Assembly: GCA_035308765.1 (NCBI GenBank)
Contig: DATGGA010000078.1
Span: 1 to 49,130 of the forward strand
Reading direction: 5' to 3'
DNA from: RBG-16-66-20 sp035308765
GTDB taxonomy: Bacteria; Pseudomonadota; Gammaproteobacteria; Burkholderiales; SG8-39
DNA: 49,130 nt
The position numbers and the translations under genes were made by a program. Below, piece after piece: positions 25,948 to 35,262 of this stretch (its first letter is position 1; each line of letters starts with the position of its first letter). The notes below the pieces were generated by a model. The model saw nothing but the letters and a program-made list of their open reading frames with translations, was not told the origin of the DNA and made no database searches.

Positions 25948-27885
25948 ATGGGCAAAATCATCGGCATCGACCTCGGTACCACCAATTCCTGCGTCGCGAT
26001 CATGGAGGGCGGCAAGCCCAAGGTGATCGAGAACTCGGAAGGCGCACGCACGACCCCGTCGATCGTCGCGTACACCGAAGAAACCGACATCCTGGTTGGT
26101 GCCCCAGCCAAGCGCCAGGCGGTCACCAACGCCAAGAACACGCTGTTCGCCGTGAAGCGGTTGATCGGGCGCAAGTTCGAGGAAAAGGAAGTGCAGAAGG
26201 ACATCGACCTGATGCCCTACAAGATCGTCAAGGCCGACAACGGCGACGCCTGGGTCGAAGTGCGCGGCAGGAAACTCGCGCCGCAGCAGGTTTCGGCTGA
26301 AGTCCTGCGCAAGATGAAGAAAACCGCCGAAGACTACCTCGGCGAGGAAGTCACCGAGGCCGTGATCACGGTGCCCGCGTATTTCAACGATTCCCAGCGT
26401 CAGGCGACCAAGGACGCCGGGCGCATCGCCGGCCTGGACGTAAAGCGCATCATCAACGAGCCGACCGCGGCCGCGCTCGCCTTCGGCATGGACAAGAAGG
26501 AAGGCAAGGACCGCAAGATCGCGGTGTACGACCTCGGCGGCGGCACCTTCGACATTTCCATCATCGACATCGCCGCGGTCGAGGGCGAGCACCAGTTCGA
26601 AGTGCTCTCCACCAACGGCGACACGTTCCTGGGCGGCGAGGATTTCGACCAGCGCCTGATCGACCACATCGTCGAGGAGTTCAAGGCGAAGAGCGGCGTC
26701 GACCTCGCCAAGGACGCGATCGCGCTGCAGCGGGTCAAGTCCGCGGCCGAGCGCGCCAAGATCGAACTGTCCTCGAGCCAGCAGACCGAAATCAACGAAC
26801 CCTACATCGCCATGTCGAACGGCGCGCCGCAGCACCTTGCGATGAAGATCACGCGCGCCAAGTTCGAGTCGCTGGTGGACGAGCTGATCAACAAGACCAT
26901 CGAGCCCTGCCGCGTCGCGATCAAGGACGCGGGCGTCAAGGTCGGCGACATCCAGGACGTGATCCTGGTGGGCGGCATGACGCGCATGCCCAAGGTCGTC
27001 GACAAGGTGCGCGAGTTCTTCGGCAAGGAGCCGAGGAAGGACGTTAATCCGGACGAGGCCGTGGCGGTCGGCGCGGCGATCCAGGCCGGCGTGCTGAAGG
27101 GCGACGTCAAGGACGTGCTGCTGCTCGACGTCACGCCGCTGTCGCTCGGCATCGAGACGCTGGGCGGGGTGATGACCAAGCTGATTCAGAAAAATACCAC
27201 CATCCCGACCAAGGCGAACCAGGTGTTCTCCACCGCGGAAGACAACCAGACTGCGGTGACCATCCACGTGCTGCAGGGCGAGCGCGACGTGGCGGGCGGC
27301 AACAAGTCGCTCGGCCAGTTCAACCTGTCCGACATCCCGCCTTCGCCGCGCGGCATGCCGCAGATCGAGGTCACGTTCGACATCGACGCCAACGGCATCC
27401 TTCACGTCACTGCCAAGGACAAGGCGACATCCAAGGAAGCGAAGATCAAGATCCAGGCGGGCTCCGGCCTGTCCGAGGAGGAGATCAAGCGCATGGTGGC
27501 GGACGCCGAGGCGCACGCCGAAGAGGACCGCAAGGCGCTCGAACTCGTGAATGCGCGCAACCAGTGCGAGGCGCTGGTGCATTCGATCAGGAAGTCCCTC
27601 GGCGAGTACGGCGACAAGCTGGACGCGGGTGAGAAGGAGAAGATCGAGGCCGCGATCAAGGAAGCGGAAGGCGTGCTCAAGTCCGACGACAAGGCGCAGA
27701 TCGAGGCCAAGGCGAAGGCGCTCGCGGAAGCTTCGCAGAAGCTGGGCGAAAAGGTGTATGCCGACGCGCAGGCGAAGCAACAGGCGTCCGCGGGCGAAGC
27801 GCAACCCTCCACCGAGGCAAAGAAGGACGATGGCAACGTGGTCGATGCCGAGTACACGGAAGTCAAAGACAAGAAAACCGGCTGA
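25948..27885 (+). CDS. dnaK: Molecular chaperone DnaK (Hsp70)
   Basis: The 645-residue protein is full length: ATPase domain with IGIDLGTTNSCVA, YDLGGGTFDISI and VGGMTRMPKV, the VLLLDVTPLSLGIETLGG linker, the substrate-binding domain (TTIPTKANQVFSTA) and a helical lid ending in VVDAEYTEVKD. GAGGAACTGAC before the ATG gives a good ribosome binding site. It works with GrpE and DnaJ encoded on each side. Confidence 0.99.
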   Translation: MGKIIGIDLGTTNSCVAIMEGGKPKVIENSEGARTTPSIVAYTEETDILVGAPAKRQAVTNAKNTLFAVKRLIGRKFEEKEVQKDIDLMPYKIVKADNGDAWVEVRGRKLAPQQVSAEVLRKMKKTAEDYLGEEVTEAVITVPAYFNDSQRQATKDAGRIAGLDVKRIINEPTAAALAFGMDKKEGKDRKIAVYDLGGGTFDISIIDIAAVEGEHQFEVLSTNGDTFLGGEDFDQRLIDHIVEEFKAKSGVDLAKDAIALQRVKSAAERAKIELSSSQQTEINEPYIAMSNGAPQHLAMKITRAKFESLVDELINKTIEPCRVAIKDAGVKVGDIQDVILVGGMTRMPKVVDKVREFFGKEPRKDVNPDEAVAVGAAIQAGVLKGDVKDVLLLDVTPLSLGIETLGGVMTKLIQKNTTIPTKANQVFSTAEDNQTAVTIHVLQGERDVAGGNKSLGQFNLSDIPPSPRGMPQIEVTFDIDANGILHVTAKDKATSKEAKIKIQAGSGLSEEEIKRMVADAEAHAEEDRKALELVNARNQCEALVHSIRKSLGEYGDKLDAGEKEKIEAAIKEAEGVLKSDDKAQIEAKAKALAEASQKLGEKVYADAQAKQQASAGEAQPSTEAKKDDGNVVDAEYTEVKDKKTG

Positions 27886-27903
27886 GCCGGGGAAAGTCAT
27901 CGC

Positions 27904-29031
27904 TTGGCAAAGCGCGACTACTATGAAGTGCTAGGGGTCAACCGGGACGCCTCCGAGGAAGACATCAAGAAGGCGTACCGGAAACTCGCCATGAAGTGGC
28001 ATCCGGACCGCAATCAGGACAACCCCAGGGCCGAGGAGCACTTCAAGGAAGCGAAAGAAGCCTACGAGGTCCTGACCGACACGCAGAAGCGCCCGGCCTA
28101 CGACCAGTACGGTCACGCCGGCGTCGACCCTTCGGCCGCGGCGGGCGCAGGTGCGGGCTTTGGCCAGGCGGGCTTCGGCGACATCTTCGGCGACATCTTC
28201 GGGGAAATTTTCGGCAACGGCGGGCGCGGTGGCCGCTCCAATGTTTTTCGCGGCGCCGACCTGCGCTACAACCTCGAGATCACGCTCGAGCAGGCGGCGC
28301 ACGGCTTCGAAACCAAGATCCGCATCCCGACGCTGGCCGAGTGCGCCACCTGCCACGGCTCGGGCGCCAAGCCCGGCACGCAGCCGCAAACCTGCGCCAC
28401 CTGCCGCGGCGCGGGACAGGTGCGCGTATCGCAGGGCCCTTTCTCCATCGCGCAGACCTGCCCGCGCTGCCACGGCAGCGGCAAGACGGTTGCGCACCCC
28501 TGCGCCACCTGCAATGGCGCCGGGCGCATCAAGAACCAGAAAACCCTGTCGGTAAAAATCCCCTCCGGCGTCGACGAAGGCGACCGCGTGCGCCTGTCTG
28601 GCGAAGGCGAAGCCGGCGTCAACGGCGGCCCGCCAGGAGACCTCTACGTCCAGGTGCACCTCAAGCCGCACTCGGTGTTCCAGCGCGACCATGACGACCT
28701 GCATTGCGAGATGCCGGTATCGTTCACCATCGCGGCTCTGGGCGGCGAAATCGAAATCCCGACGCTGGACGGCAGCGCGCGCATCAAGGTGCCGAACGAG
28801 ACCCAGAGCGGCAAGACCTTCCGCCTGCGCGGCAAGGGTATCAAGGGCGTGCGCAGTCAATCGCAGGGCGACCTGTTCTGCCACGTTGTGGTCGAGACGC
28901 CGGTCAACCTCACCGGCCGCCAGCGCGAGCTGCTTCAGGAGTTCGAATCGATCAGCCAAAAGGACGCCGGGCGCCACAACCCGCGCGCCAAGGGCTGGTT
29001 CGACAAGGTGAAGGAATTCTTCGAGGGTTGA
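27904..29031 (+). CDS. dnaJ: Co-chaperone DnaJ (Hsp40)
   Basis: The 375-residue protein starts with TTG at 27904 (MAKRDYYEVLGV). It has the J-domain with the essential HPD (KWHPDRNQ), a Gly/Phe-rich linker (GFGDIFGDIFGEIFG), four zinc-binding CxxCxGxG repeats (residues about 140-205) and the C-terminal substrate domains. KRPAYDQYG carries Pro where Ala is usual. It lies 18 bp after dnaK; no terminator was seen in the 9-bp gap to the convergent cysS. Confidence 0.98.
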   Translation: MAKRDYYEVLGVNRDASEEDIKKAYRKLAMKWHPDRNQDNPRAEEHFKEAKEAYEVLTDTQKRPAYDQYGHAGVDPSAAAGAGAGFGQAGFGDIFGDIFGEIFGNGGRGGRSNVFRGADLRYNLEITLEQAAHGFETKIRIPTLAECATCHGSGAKPGTQPQTCATCRGAGQVRVSQGPFSIAQTCPRCHGSGKTVAHPCATCNGAGRIKNQKTLSVKIPSGVDEGDRVRLSGEGEAGVNGGPPGDLYVQVHLKPHSVFQRDHDDLHCEMPVSFTIAALGGEIEIPTLDGSARIKVPNETQSGKTFRLRGKGIKGVRSQSQGDLFCHVVVETPVNLTGRQRELLQEFESISQKDAGRHNPRAKGWFDKVKEFFEG

Positions 29032-29040
29032 ACAGCCCGG

Positions 29041-30396
29041 CTAGGCACGCCGCCAGGCCGTTCCCTTAGGCCCGTCTTCGAGGATCACGCCCGCGGCTTC
29101 CAGTTCCTTCCTGATCCGGTCGGCCTCGGTATAGTTCTTCTGCTTGCGCGCTGCCAGGCGCGCGTCGATTTTGTCCTGGATATCCTTGTCCGCAGGCCCC
29201 GATCCGCCTTGCAGGAACGCCTGCGGGTCGCGCTGCAGCAGGCCAAGAACGCCACCCAGGGCTTTCAGCTGGATGGCGGCTTTCGCATCCCCCGTGAACG
29301 CCAGGTTGGCGAGCTTCTGCAGTTCCGCAACGGCTTCAGAGGTATTGAAGTCGTCGTCCATCGCCTCCTTGAACCGCTTGGCATGCGCCTCGTTCCAATC
29401 CACTTCTGCCGGGCCTGAATGCCCCTTCAGCGCGGTGTACAGGCGCGCAAGGCCTGCTTTTGCATCATCCAGACGCGCGTCCGAATAGCTGAGCGGGCTG
29501 CGGTAGTGCGCGCGCACGAGGAGAAAGCGCACCACCTCCGGATCGAACTGACTGAGGATGTCGCGGATGGTGAAGAAATTGCCGAGCGACTTCGACATCT
29601 TGGCGTTGTCGACGCGCACGAAGCCGTTGTGCATCCAGTAGTTGACGAATTCCCCGCCGTTGGCGCCCTCGGACTGCGCGATCTCGTTTTCGTGGTGCGG
29701 GAACTGCAGGTCCTGGCCGCCGCCGTGGATGTCGAATTGGTTGCCGAGCAGCGTGCATCCCATCGCCGAACACTCGATGTGCCAGCCCGGGCGCCCTTCG
29801 CCCCACTGAGAAGACCACTTGGGTTCATCAGGCTTCGAATGCTTCCAGAGCACGAAATCAAGGGGATCCTGCTTGTTGGCGTCGATCTCGACGCGCTCGC
29901 CCGCGCGCAGGTCATCGAGCGACTTGCCGGACAGTTTGCCGTAGCCCGGAAACTTGCGCACCGCGAAGTTGACGTCGCTGTTCGGCGACTGGTAGGCGAG
30001 CCCCTTCTGCTCGAGCCTCCCGATCATGGCCAGCATCTGCGGCACGTAGTCGGTGGCGCGCGGCTCGTGGTCCGGCTTCTGCACACCGAGCGCGCCGATG
30101 TCTTCGTCCATCGCCTTGATGAAGCGGTCGGTAAGTTCGCCGATGCTTTCCTTGTTCTCGACCGCGCGTTTGATGATTTTGTCGTCTATATCGGTGATGT
30201 TGCGCACATAGGTCACGCGAAAACCGCTCGCGCGCAGCCAGCGCTGCACGATGTCGAAGGCAACTAGCATGCGGGCGTGGCCTAGGTGACAGTAGTCATA
30301 GACCGTCATGCCGCAGACGTACATACGCACCTCGCCGGGACGCAGCGGAATGAAGTCCTGCTTGTCCCTGGCCAGCGAGTTGTAGATGCGAAGCAT
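29041..30396 (-). CDS. cysS: Cysteinyl-tRNA synthetase
   Basis: The 451-residue class I synthetase shows the zinc/active-site Cys in YVCGMTVYDYCHLGHAR with the HIGH-type motif HLGH, the zinc ligands of WHIECSAMG and GGGQDLQFPHHENEIAQ, and KMSKSLGN. The C-terminal DALR and CysS-specific domain is complete. It is divergent from the TPR-protein operon; no convincing promoter of its own was identified. Confidence 0.98.
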   Translation of the reverse strand: MLRIYNSLARDKQDFIPLRPGEVRMYVCGMTVYDYCHLGHARMLVAFDIVQRWLRASGFRVTYVRNITDIDDKIIKRAVENKESIGELTDRFIKAMDEDIGALGVQKPDHEPRATDYVPQMLAMIGRLEQKGLAYQSPNSDVNFAVRKFPGYGKLSGKSLDDLRAGERVEIDANKQDPLDFVLWKHSKPDEPKWSSQWGEGRPGWHIECSAMGCTLLGNQFDIHGGGQDLQFPHHENEIAQSEGANGGEFVNYWMHNGFVRVDNAKMSKSLGNFFTIRDILSQFDPEVVRFLLVRAHYRSPLSYSDARLDDAKAGLARLYTALKGHSGPAEVDWNEAHAKRFKEAMDDDFNTSEAVAELQKLANLAFTGDAKAAIQLKALGGVLGLLQRDPQAFLQGGSGPADKDIQDKIDARLAARKQKNYTEADRIRKELEAAGVILEDGPKGTAWRRA

Positions 30397-30425
30397 GCGG
30401 ATACCCCGTCCTGCGTCGGCCCAAG

Positions 30426-30454
30426 TTGTGATCGGACAGGGCTTAGTCTAGAAT
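30426..30454 (+). promoter_or_regulatory. Candidate sigma-70 promoter for the TPR/L,D-transpeptidase operon
   Basis: TTGTGA (30426-30431) and TAGAAT (30449-30454) are spaced by 17 bp. A transcript would start near 30461 with a leader of about 30 nt to the ATG at 30492. No strong Shine-Dalgarno sequence is seen. Confidence 0.45.
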
Positions 30455-30491
30455 GAGCAACGTTCTGTAGATCCTTGAAAAGTATAACACA

Positions 30492-31505
30492 ATGACCCCT
30501 TTCCCGGACCTCCGCCAGACGGTCGTCGCGTTCTTTGCGGCGCTCGCAGCGGTATCCTTCGCCGCGTTCGCCGACGACATCCAGGATGCGAACAAGCTGC
30601 TCAAGTCCGGGCAGCCGCAACAGGCGCTCGAACGGGTGAACAAGGTGCTCGCGGCCAACCCAAAGGATCCGCAGGCGCGCTTTCTCAAGGGCCTGATCTA
30701 CACCGAGCAGGGCAACACGAAGGAAGCGACCGATATTTTTCTCGGGCTAACGAAGGACTATCCGGATCTTCCGGAGCCTTACAACAACCTCGCGGTGATC
30801 TACGCCTCGCAGGGGCAATACGAAAAGGCGCGCGGTTTCCTCGAGCAATCGATCCGCACCCACCCGAGCTACGCCACGGCGTACGAAAATCTCGGCGACG
30901 TCTACGCGAAGCTCGCGAGCCAGGCCTACGACAAGGCGCTGCAGATCGACTCGGCCAACCCTGCCGCGAAGAACAAACTCGCGCTGGTGAGGGATCTGGT
31001 GGGCGGCACGGCGACGGCGACCGCGGCCGTCAAACCTGTGGTGGTCGCCGCCGCGCCGGTTGCCAGCGAACCGGCCAAGGCGCCGACGGTGGTCGCCGCG
31101 GTGGAGCCGGCCAAACCCGCGGCGGAGAAGACGATCGCCGCGAAGCCCGCCACCACCGGCAATGCCGATGTGCTCGAGACAGTGAACGCCTGGGCCAAAG
31201 CGTGGTCTTCCAAGGATGTTGATGGATATCTCGCGTTCTATGCCAGGGACTTCAAGACGCCGGGCGGCGAGGCGCGCGCCGAATGGGAAAAAGCCCGTCG
31301 GCAGCGCATCTCCGCGCCGAAGAGCATCGCAGTGTCAGTCGATGCTCCCAAGGTCAGCATCGTCGCCGGCGGCCAGACTGCCAGCGTGACCTTCCGCCAG
31401 GGCTACCGCTCCGACGTGATCAAGTCGACCAGCACCACCAAAACGCTGGTGCTGGCCAAATCGGACGGGCACTGGCTGATCCAGCAGGAGAGGATCGGCA
31501 ATTGA
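30492..31505 (+). CDS. Exported TPR protein with C-terminal NTF2/SnoaL-like (Cds6-type) domain
   Basis: The 337-residue protein has a Sec signal peptide (about residues 1-27, cleavage after AAFA), then about three tetratricopeptide repeats (ARFLKGLIYTEQGNTKEATD, YNNLAVIYASQGQYEKARGF, YENLGDVYAKLA), an Ala/Val/Pro/Lys-rich linker (about 175-220), and a C-terminal NTF2-like domain of about 105 residues. That domain is similar to the C-terminus of the next gene's product. Its stop overlaps the next start (TTGA). It probably acts in the periplasm as a partner of the L,D-transpeptidase; the exact function is unknown. Confidence 0.82.
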   Translation: MTPFPDLRQTVVAFFAALAAVSFAAFADDIQDANKLLKSGQPQQALERVNKVLAANPKDPQARFLKGLIYTEQGNTKEATDIFLGLTKDYPDLPEPYNNLAVIYASQGQYEKARGFLEQSIRTHPSYATAYENLGDVYAKLASQAYDKALQIDSANPAAKNKLALVRDLVGGTATATAAVKPVVVAAAPVASEPAKAPTVVAAVEPAKPAAEKTIAAKPATTGNADVLETVNAWAKAWSSKDVDGYLAFYARDFKTPGGEARAEWEKARRQRISAPKSIAVSVDAPKVSIVAGGQTASVTFRQGYRSDVIKSTSTTKTLVLAKSDGHWLIQQERIGN

Positions 31506-32722
31506 TTTCCCTGCGTAGCGCCTGGCCGAATCTAGCCGCCGCCCTCCTCGCTTTCGCTTCCATCAGCTACGCGGCCGGACCGGCCACGGCGCCGGGCGCC
31601 GTCCTTGTGAATGCGCCTGCGGACGCCGGACCCGAGATTGCGCTGGCCGGCGTCCTCGAGGCGATCGATGCCAACCGGCTGGACCTCGCGACGCAGCGGG
31701 TCGAGGCGCTGATCGCGGCGCACCCGAATTTCCGCCTCGCCCACCTGATCCTAGGCGACCTGCTGACGGCGCGGTCGCGGCCGCTCGAGACTTTCGGCAA
31801 CGTGCCGAAAACCGTGCCGCGCGAGAAGGTGGAAGACCTGCGCGCTGAAGCGCTTCAGCGGCTGCGTGCCGCGCGCGACAGGCCCAACGCCGACCAGGTG
31901 CCGCGCTATGTTCTACAGATGTCCGCCGACCAGAAGTACGCGCTGGTGGTGGATTCGCGCCGCGCGCGGCTCTACGTATTCGAGAACGTCGGCGGGCGGC
32001 CCCAGTATGTCGCCGACTACTACGTGACCTTGGGCAAGAACGGCATGGAAAAAACGCGCGAAGGCGACCAGAAGACGCCGATTGGCGTCTACCACGTCAC
32101 CGCCAACCTGCCGCGGCAGAAACTGGCCGATTTCTATGGCGCAGGCGCGTTCCCGATCAACTATCCGAACGCCTGGGACAAACGGCTCGGCCGCAATGGT
32201 CATGGCATCTGGCTGCACGGCACGCCGTCGGACACCTACAGCCGGCCTCCGCGGGCGAGCGACGGCTGCATCGTGCTCGCCAATGCCGATCTGGAAGCGG
32301 TCAGCAAGAATCTGCAAATCGACCTCACGCCCGTGATCATCACCGACGATATCGAATGGACAGATGCGGCCGTGCTCGAATCCGAGCGCAAAGGGCTCGC
32401 CGATGCCTTCGAGGCTTGGCGCGTCGCCTGGGAGAATCGCGACTCGGACAAGTACCTCGGCTACTATGCCGCGCGCTTCAAATCCGACGATCAGGACCTC
32501 GCGGCCTGGTCCGAGCATAAACGCGCGGTGAACGCTTCGAAAAGCTGGATCAAGGTCGCGGTTTCTCGGCTGGCAATGCTGCAGTATCCGCGCGAGAACT
32601 TCGTCGTGGTCAGCTTCGACCAGGACTACCGTTCGAGCAATCTTTCCAACGTGATGCGCAAGCGCCAGTACTGGATCAAGGAAGACGGGCGCTGGCAGAT
32701 TATTTATGAGGGTGGAGAATGA
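31502..32722 (+). CDS. L,D-transpeptidase (YkuD/YafK-like) with C-terminal NTF2-like domain
   Basis: From TTG 31502, which overlaps the previous stop (TTGA), the product is 406 residues with an N-terminal signal segment (LAAALLAFASISYA). The YkuD catalytic domain spans about residues 135-280: YALVVDSRRARLYVFE, KTPIGVYHV, and the active site with His in WLHGTPSD and the nucleophile Cys in ASDGCIVL. These enzymes cross-link peptidoglycan stems or attach proteins to the wall. The last about 100 residues form an NTF2-like domain similar to that of the neighbouring TPR protein. An open frame upstream to 31283 overlaps the TPR gene and is rejected. Confidence 0.9.
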   Translation: MISLRSAWPNLAAALLAFASISYAAGPATAPGAVLVNAPADAGPEIALAGVLEAIDANRLDLATQRVEALIAAHPNFRLAHLILGDLLTARSRPLETFGNVPKTVPREKVEDLRAEALQRLRAARDRPNADQVPRYVLQMSADQKYALVVDSRRARLYVFENVGGRPQYVADYYVTLGKNGMEKTREGDQKTPIGVYHVTANLPRQKLADFYGAGAFPINYPNAWDKRLGRNGHGIWLHGTPSDTYSRPPRASDGCIVLANADLEAVSKNLQIDLTPVIITDDIEWTDAAVLESERKGLADAFEAWRVAWENRDSDKYLGYYAARFKSDDQDLAAWSEHKRAVNASKSWIKVAVSRLAMLQYPRENFVVVSFDQDYRSSNLSNVMRKRQYWIKEDGRWQIIYEGGE

Positions 32723-33303
32723 AACTGATCGATTTCTGGAAACCTCTGGTGATCCTGTCGGCTGCTGCAGGCGCCACCGGCGCCATGGCCGCCGACCCGC
32801 TGGTGGACATCAAGACCAGCCTCGGCACGTTCCGGCTCGAGCTTTATCCGGCCAAGGCGCCGAAGACGGTCGAGAACTTCCTGCAGTACGTGAAGGACGG
32901 TCACTTCAACGGCACCATCTTCCACCGCGTCATCGACGGTTTCATGATCCAGGGCGGCGGCTTCGACAAGAACTATAAGCAGAAACCGACCCGCGCGCCA
33001 ATCGAGAACGAAGGCAAGAACGGCCTGAAGAACGACCTCGGCACGATCGCCATGGCGCGCACCAGCGCGCCGCACTCCGCGTCGTCGCAGTTCTTCATCA
33101 ACGGCAAGAACAACGACTTCCTGAATGCGCCCAATGCGCAGGACGGCTGGGGTTACACAGTGTTCGGCAAGGTCGTGTCGGGCATGGACGTGGTGATGAA
33201 GATCTCCAAGACCCCAACCGGAGCCGGCGGGCCCTTCCCCACCGATGTTCCGCGCGAGACGGTGGTAATCGAGTCCGCGACCCTGGTGACCGACAAGAAG
33301 TGA
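32719..33303 (+). CDS. ppiA: Periplasmic cyclophilin-type peptidyl-prolyl isomerase
   Basis: The 194-residue protein starts with a signal peptide (cleavage after GAMA near residue 25), then a complete cyclophilin domain: FHRVIDGFMIQGG with the catalytic Arg, AMARTSAPHSASSQFFIN and VFGKVVSGMDVV. The signal peptide points to the periplasmic PpiA type rather than cytosolic PpiB. Its ATG overlaps the previous stop (ATGA). Confidence 0.93.
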   Translation: MKLIDFWKPLVILSAAAGATGAMAADPLVDIKTSLGTFRLELYPAKAPKTVENFLQYVKDGHFNGTIFHRVIDGFMIQGGGFDKNYKQKPTRAPIENEGKNGLKNDLGTIAMARTSAPHSASSQFFINGKNNDFLNAPNAQDGWGYTVFGKVVSGMDVVMKISKTPTGAGGPFPTDVPRETVVIESATLVTDKK

Positions 33304-33304
33304 T

Positions 33305-34039
33305 GTGAGTCAGGCGCTTTTCATCTCCGACCTGCACCTCTCGGGCGAGCGCCCGGATACCAGCCAGCAGTTCTTCCGCTTCCTGCGCGACGAGGCCAGC
33401 CGCGCGGAAGCACTGTATGTCCTCGGCGACCTGTTCGAGTCCTGGGCCGGAGACGACGAACTGCAGGACGCGGCCGGCGACCCGCTGGCCGCGGAAGTCG
33501 CCCAGGCCTTTCGCCAACTAGCCGACACGGGCGTCAAGGTGCGCGTCATGCACGGCAACCGCGATTTCCTCGTAGGCAAGGGATTCTTTGCCGCCAGCGG
33601 CGCGCAGTTCCTGGAAGATCCCAGCGTCATCCGCTTCGCCGGCAAGCGCCTGGCGCTGCTGCACGGCGACACGCTATGCACCGACGACGTCGACTATCAG
33701 GCTTGGCGCCGCACCGCCCGGTCGGAAGCCTGGCAGCGCGAATTTCTTTCCAAGCCACTCGCCGCGCGCCACGAGGCAGTAGCCGCACTGCGCGAAAAAA
33801 GCAAGGAGGTGGTCCAGACCAAACCCGCCGAAATCATGGACGTCAACACCGGCGCGGTGCGCAACGCATTCCGCCAACTCGGCGTCAACCGGATGATCCA
33901 CGGCCACACCCACCGCCCCGCGCGCCACGTAATCGAAGTCGACGGCGCCCGCTGCGAGCGCTGGGTGCTGCCCGATTGGTACGGCCCTGGCGGCTACCTC
34001 GCGCTGGACGACGTCGGCCCTCGTCTGGTTAGCTTCTGA
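33305..34039 (+). CDS. lpxH: UDP-2,3-diacylglucosamine diphosphatase LpxH
   Basis: The 244-residue metallophosphoesterase makes lipid X in lipid A synthesis. All metal-site motifs are present: ISDLHL, LGDLFESW, MHGNRDFLVG, LLHGDTLC and MIHGHTHRPA. It starts with GTG one base after the ppiA stop, so it is part of the envelope operon. Its last 11 bases overlap the convergent metZ end. Confidence 0.96.
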   Translation: MSQALFISDLHLSGERPDTSQQFFRFLRDEASRAEALYVLGDLFESWAGDDELQDAAGDPLAAEVAQAFRQLADTGVKVRVMHGNRDFLVGKGFFAASGAQFLEDPSVIRFAGKRLALLHGDTLCTDDVDYQAWRRTARSEAWQREFLSKPLAARHEAVAALREKSKEVVQTKPAEIMDVNTGAVRNAFRQLGVNRMIHGHTHRPARHVIEVDGARCERWVLPDWYGPGGYLALDDVGPRLVSF

Positions 34040-35213
34040 CCTGGTCCAAACCTCTCGACAAATCAGACTTAAGGTCGGATACCGCTTCCAGGCCGACGGC
34101 AACGCGGATCAGACCGTCCGTGATCCCGGCCGCCGCCCGCGCCTCGGGCGTGATGCGGCCGTGAGTGGTCGTTGCCGGGTGCGTGATGGTGGTCCTCACA
34201 TCGCCAAGATTTCCGGTGATGGAGATCAGTTTCGTGGAATCGATGACTTTCCAGGCGGCATCCTTGCCACCCTTCACATCGAAGGACACCAGTGCGCCGC
34301 CGGTTCGCTGCTGGCGCATGGCCAGCGCGTGCTGCGGGTGCGACGCGAGGCCAGGGTAATAGACGCGCGCAATTTTCGGATGCTTCTCCAGCCATTGCGC
34401 AAGTTCCATCGCGCGCTCTGATTGCGCGAGCATGCGGATTTCCAGCGTTTCCATCCCCTTCAGGATCACCCAGGCGTTGAACGGCGACAGCGACGGCCCG
34501 GCAGTGCGCAGGAAGCCGAAAATCCCGTCCATCACCAGCGCCTTGCTGCCGAGTACCGCGCCGCCGACCACCCTTCCCTGTCCATCCAGGTACTTGGTCG
34601 CGGAGTGGATCACCAGGTCGGCGCCGAAATCCAGGGGCCGTTGCAGCGCCGGGCTGCATACGGCGTTGTCCACCACCAGTACCGCGCCCGCTTTCTTCGC
34701 CACTGCTGCCAGCGCTGCAATGTCCGAAACTTCACCCAGCGGATTGGAAGGTGTCTCGAGGAAAAACATTTCCGTATTCGGCCGCACTGCGCGCTGCCAC
34801 TCCTCGATCTTCGTCGGCGAGACGAAGGCGGTTTCAATGCCGAAACGCGACAGGATGGTGGCGTATAGCTGCACCGTGGCGCCGAACACGGCGTTCGAAC
34901 AAACCACGTGGTCGCCCGCCTTGAGGAGCGCCATGGAAGTGGCGAGGATCGCCGACATCCCGGAGGCCGTGGCAACGCAGGCCTCGGCGCCTTCGAGCGC
35001 GGCAAGGCGGTCCTGGAACATGGATACCGTGGGATTGGTGAATCGCGAGTAGACGAAACCGCTGTCGCCGCCGGAGAAGCGGGCCGCCGCCTGCGCGGCG
35101 TTCTCGAACACGAAGCTCGAGGTGAGGAACAGCGCTTCGGAGTGCTCGCCGAATTCGCTGCGCGCCGTGCCGGCGCGCACGCCCAGGGTGGAAATTTCAA
35201 ACTTCTCGGCCAT
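34029..35213 (-). CDS. metZ: O-succinylhomoserine sulfhydrylase
   Basis: The 394-residue PLP enzyme makes homocysteine from O-succinylhomoserine and sulfide. It has the Cys/Met-metabolism family fold: YSRFTNPTV, ATASGMSAI, PSNPLGEVSD and the PLP lysine in HSATKYLDGQGRVVGG. ITPEARAAAGITDGLIRVAVGLE closes the family signature. The ATG is immediately preceded by the U-run of a terminator hairpin and a SAM-II-like aptamer, implying control by S-adenosylmethionine. Confidence 0.95.
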   Translation of the reverse strand: MAEKFEISTLGVRAGTARSEFGEHSEALFLTSSFVFENAAQAAARFSGGDSGFVYSRFTNPTVSMFQDRLAALEGAEACVATASGMSAILATSMALLKAGDHVVCSNAVFGATVQLYATILSRFGIETAFVSPTKIEEWQRAVRPNTEMFFLETPSNPLGEVSDIAALAAVAKKAGAVLVVDNAVCSPALQRPLDFGADLVIHSATKYLDGQGRVVGGAVLGSKALVMDGIFGFLRTAGPSLSPFNAWVILKGMETLEIRMLAQSERAMELAQWLEKHPKIARVYYPGLASHPQHALAMRQQRTGGALVSFDVKGGKDAAWKVIDSTKLISITGNLGDVRTTITHPATTTHGRITPEARAAAGITDGLIRVAVGLEAVSDLKSDLSRGLDQVRS

Positions 35214-35253
35214 AAAAAAACCCGGTCCTTTCGCTCACTAAGCGGACCGGGTT
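35214..35253 (-). terminator. Intrinsic terminator abutting the metZ start codon
   Basis: On the minus strand AACCCGGTCC (35244-35253) pairs perfectly with GGACCGGGTT (35219-35228), and the U-run continues to base 35214, directly before the metZ ATG (35211-35213). All metZ mRNA must read through it, so it is a regulatory terminator. It could also hide the AAGGA at 35226-35230 that may serve as ribosome binding site. Confidence 0.88.
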
Positions 35254-35262
35254 GTTTCGGCA

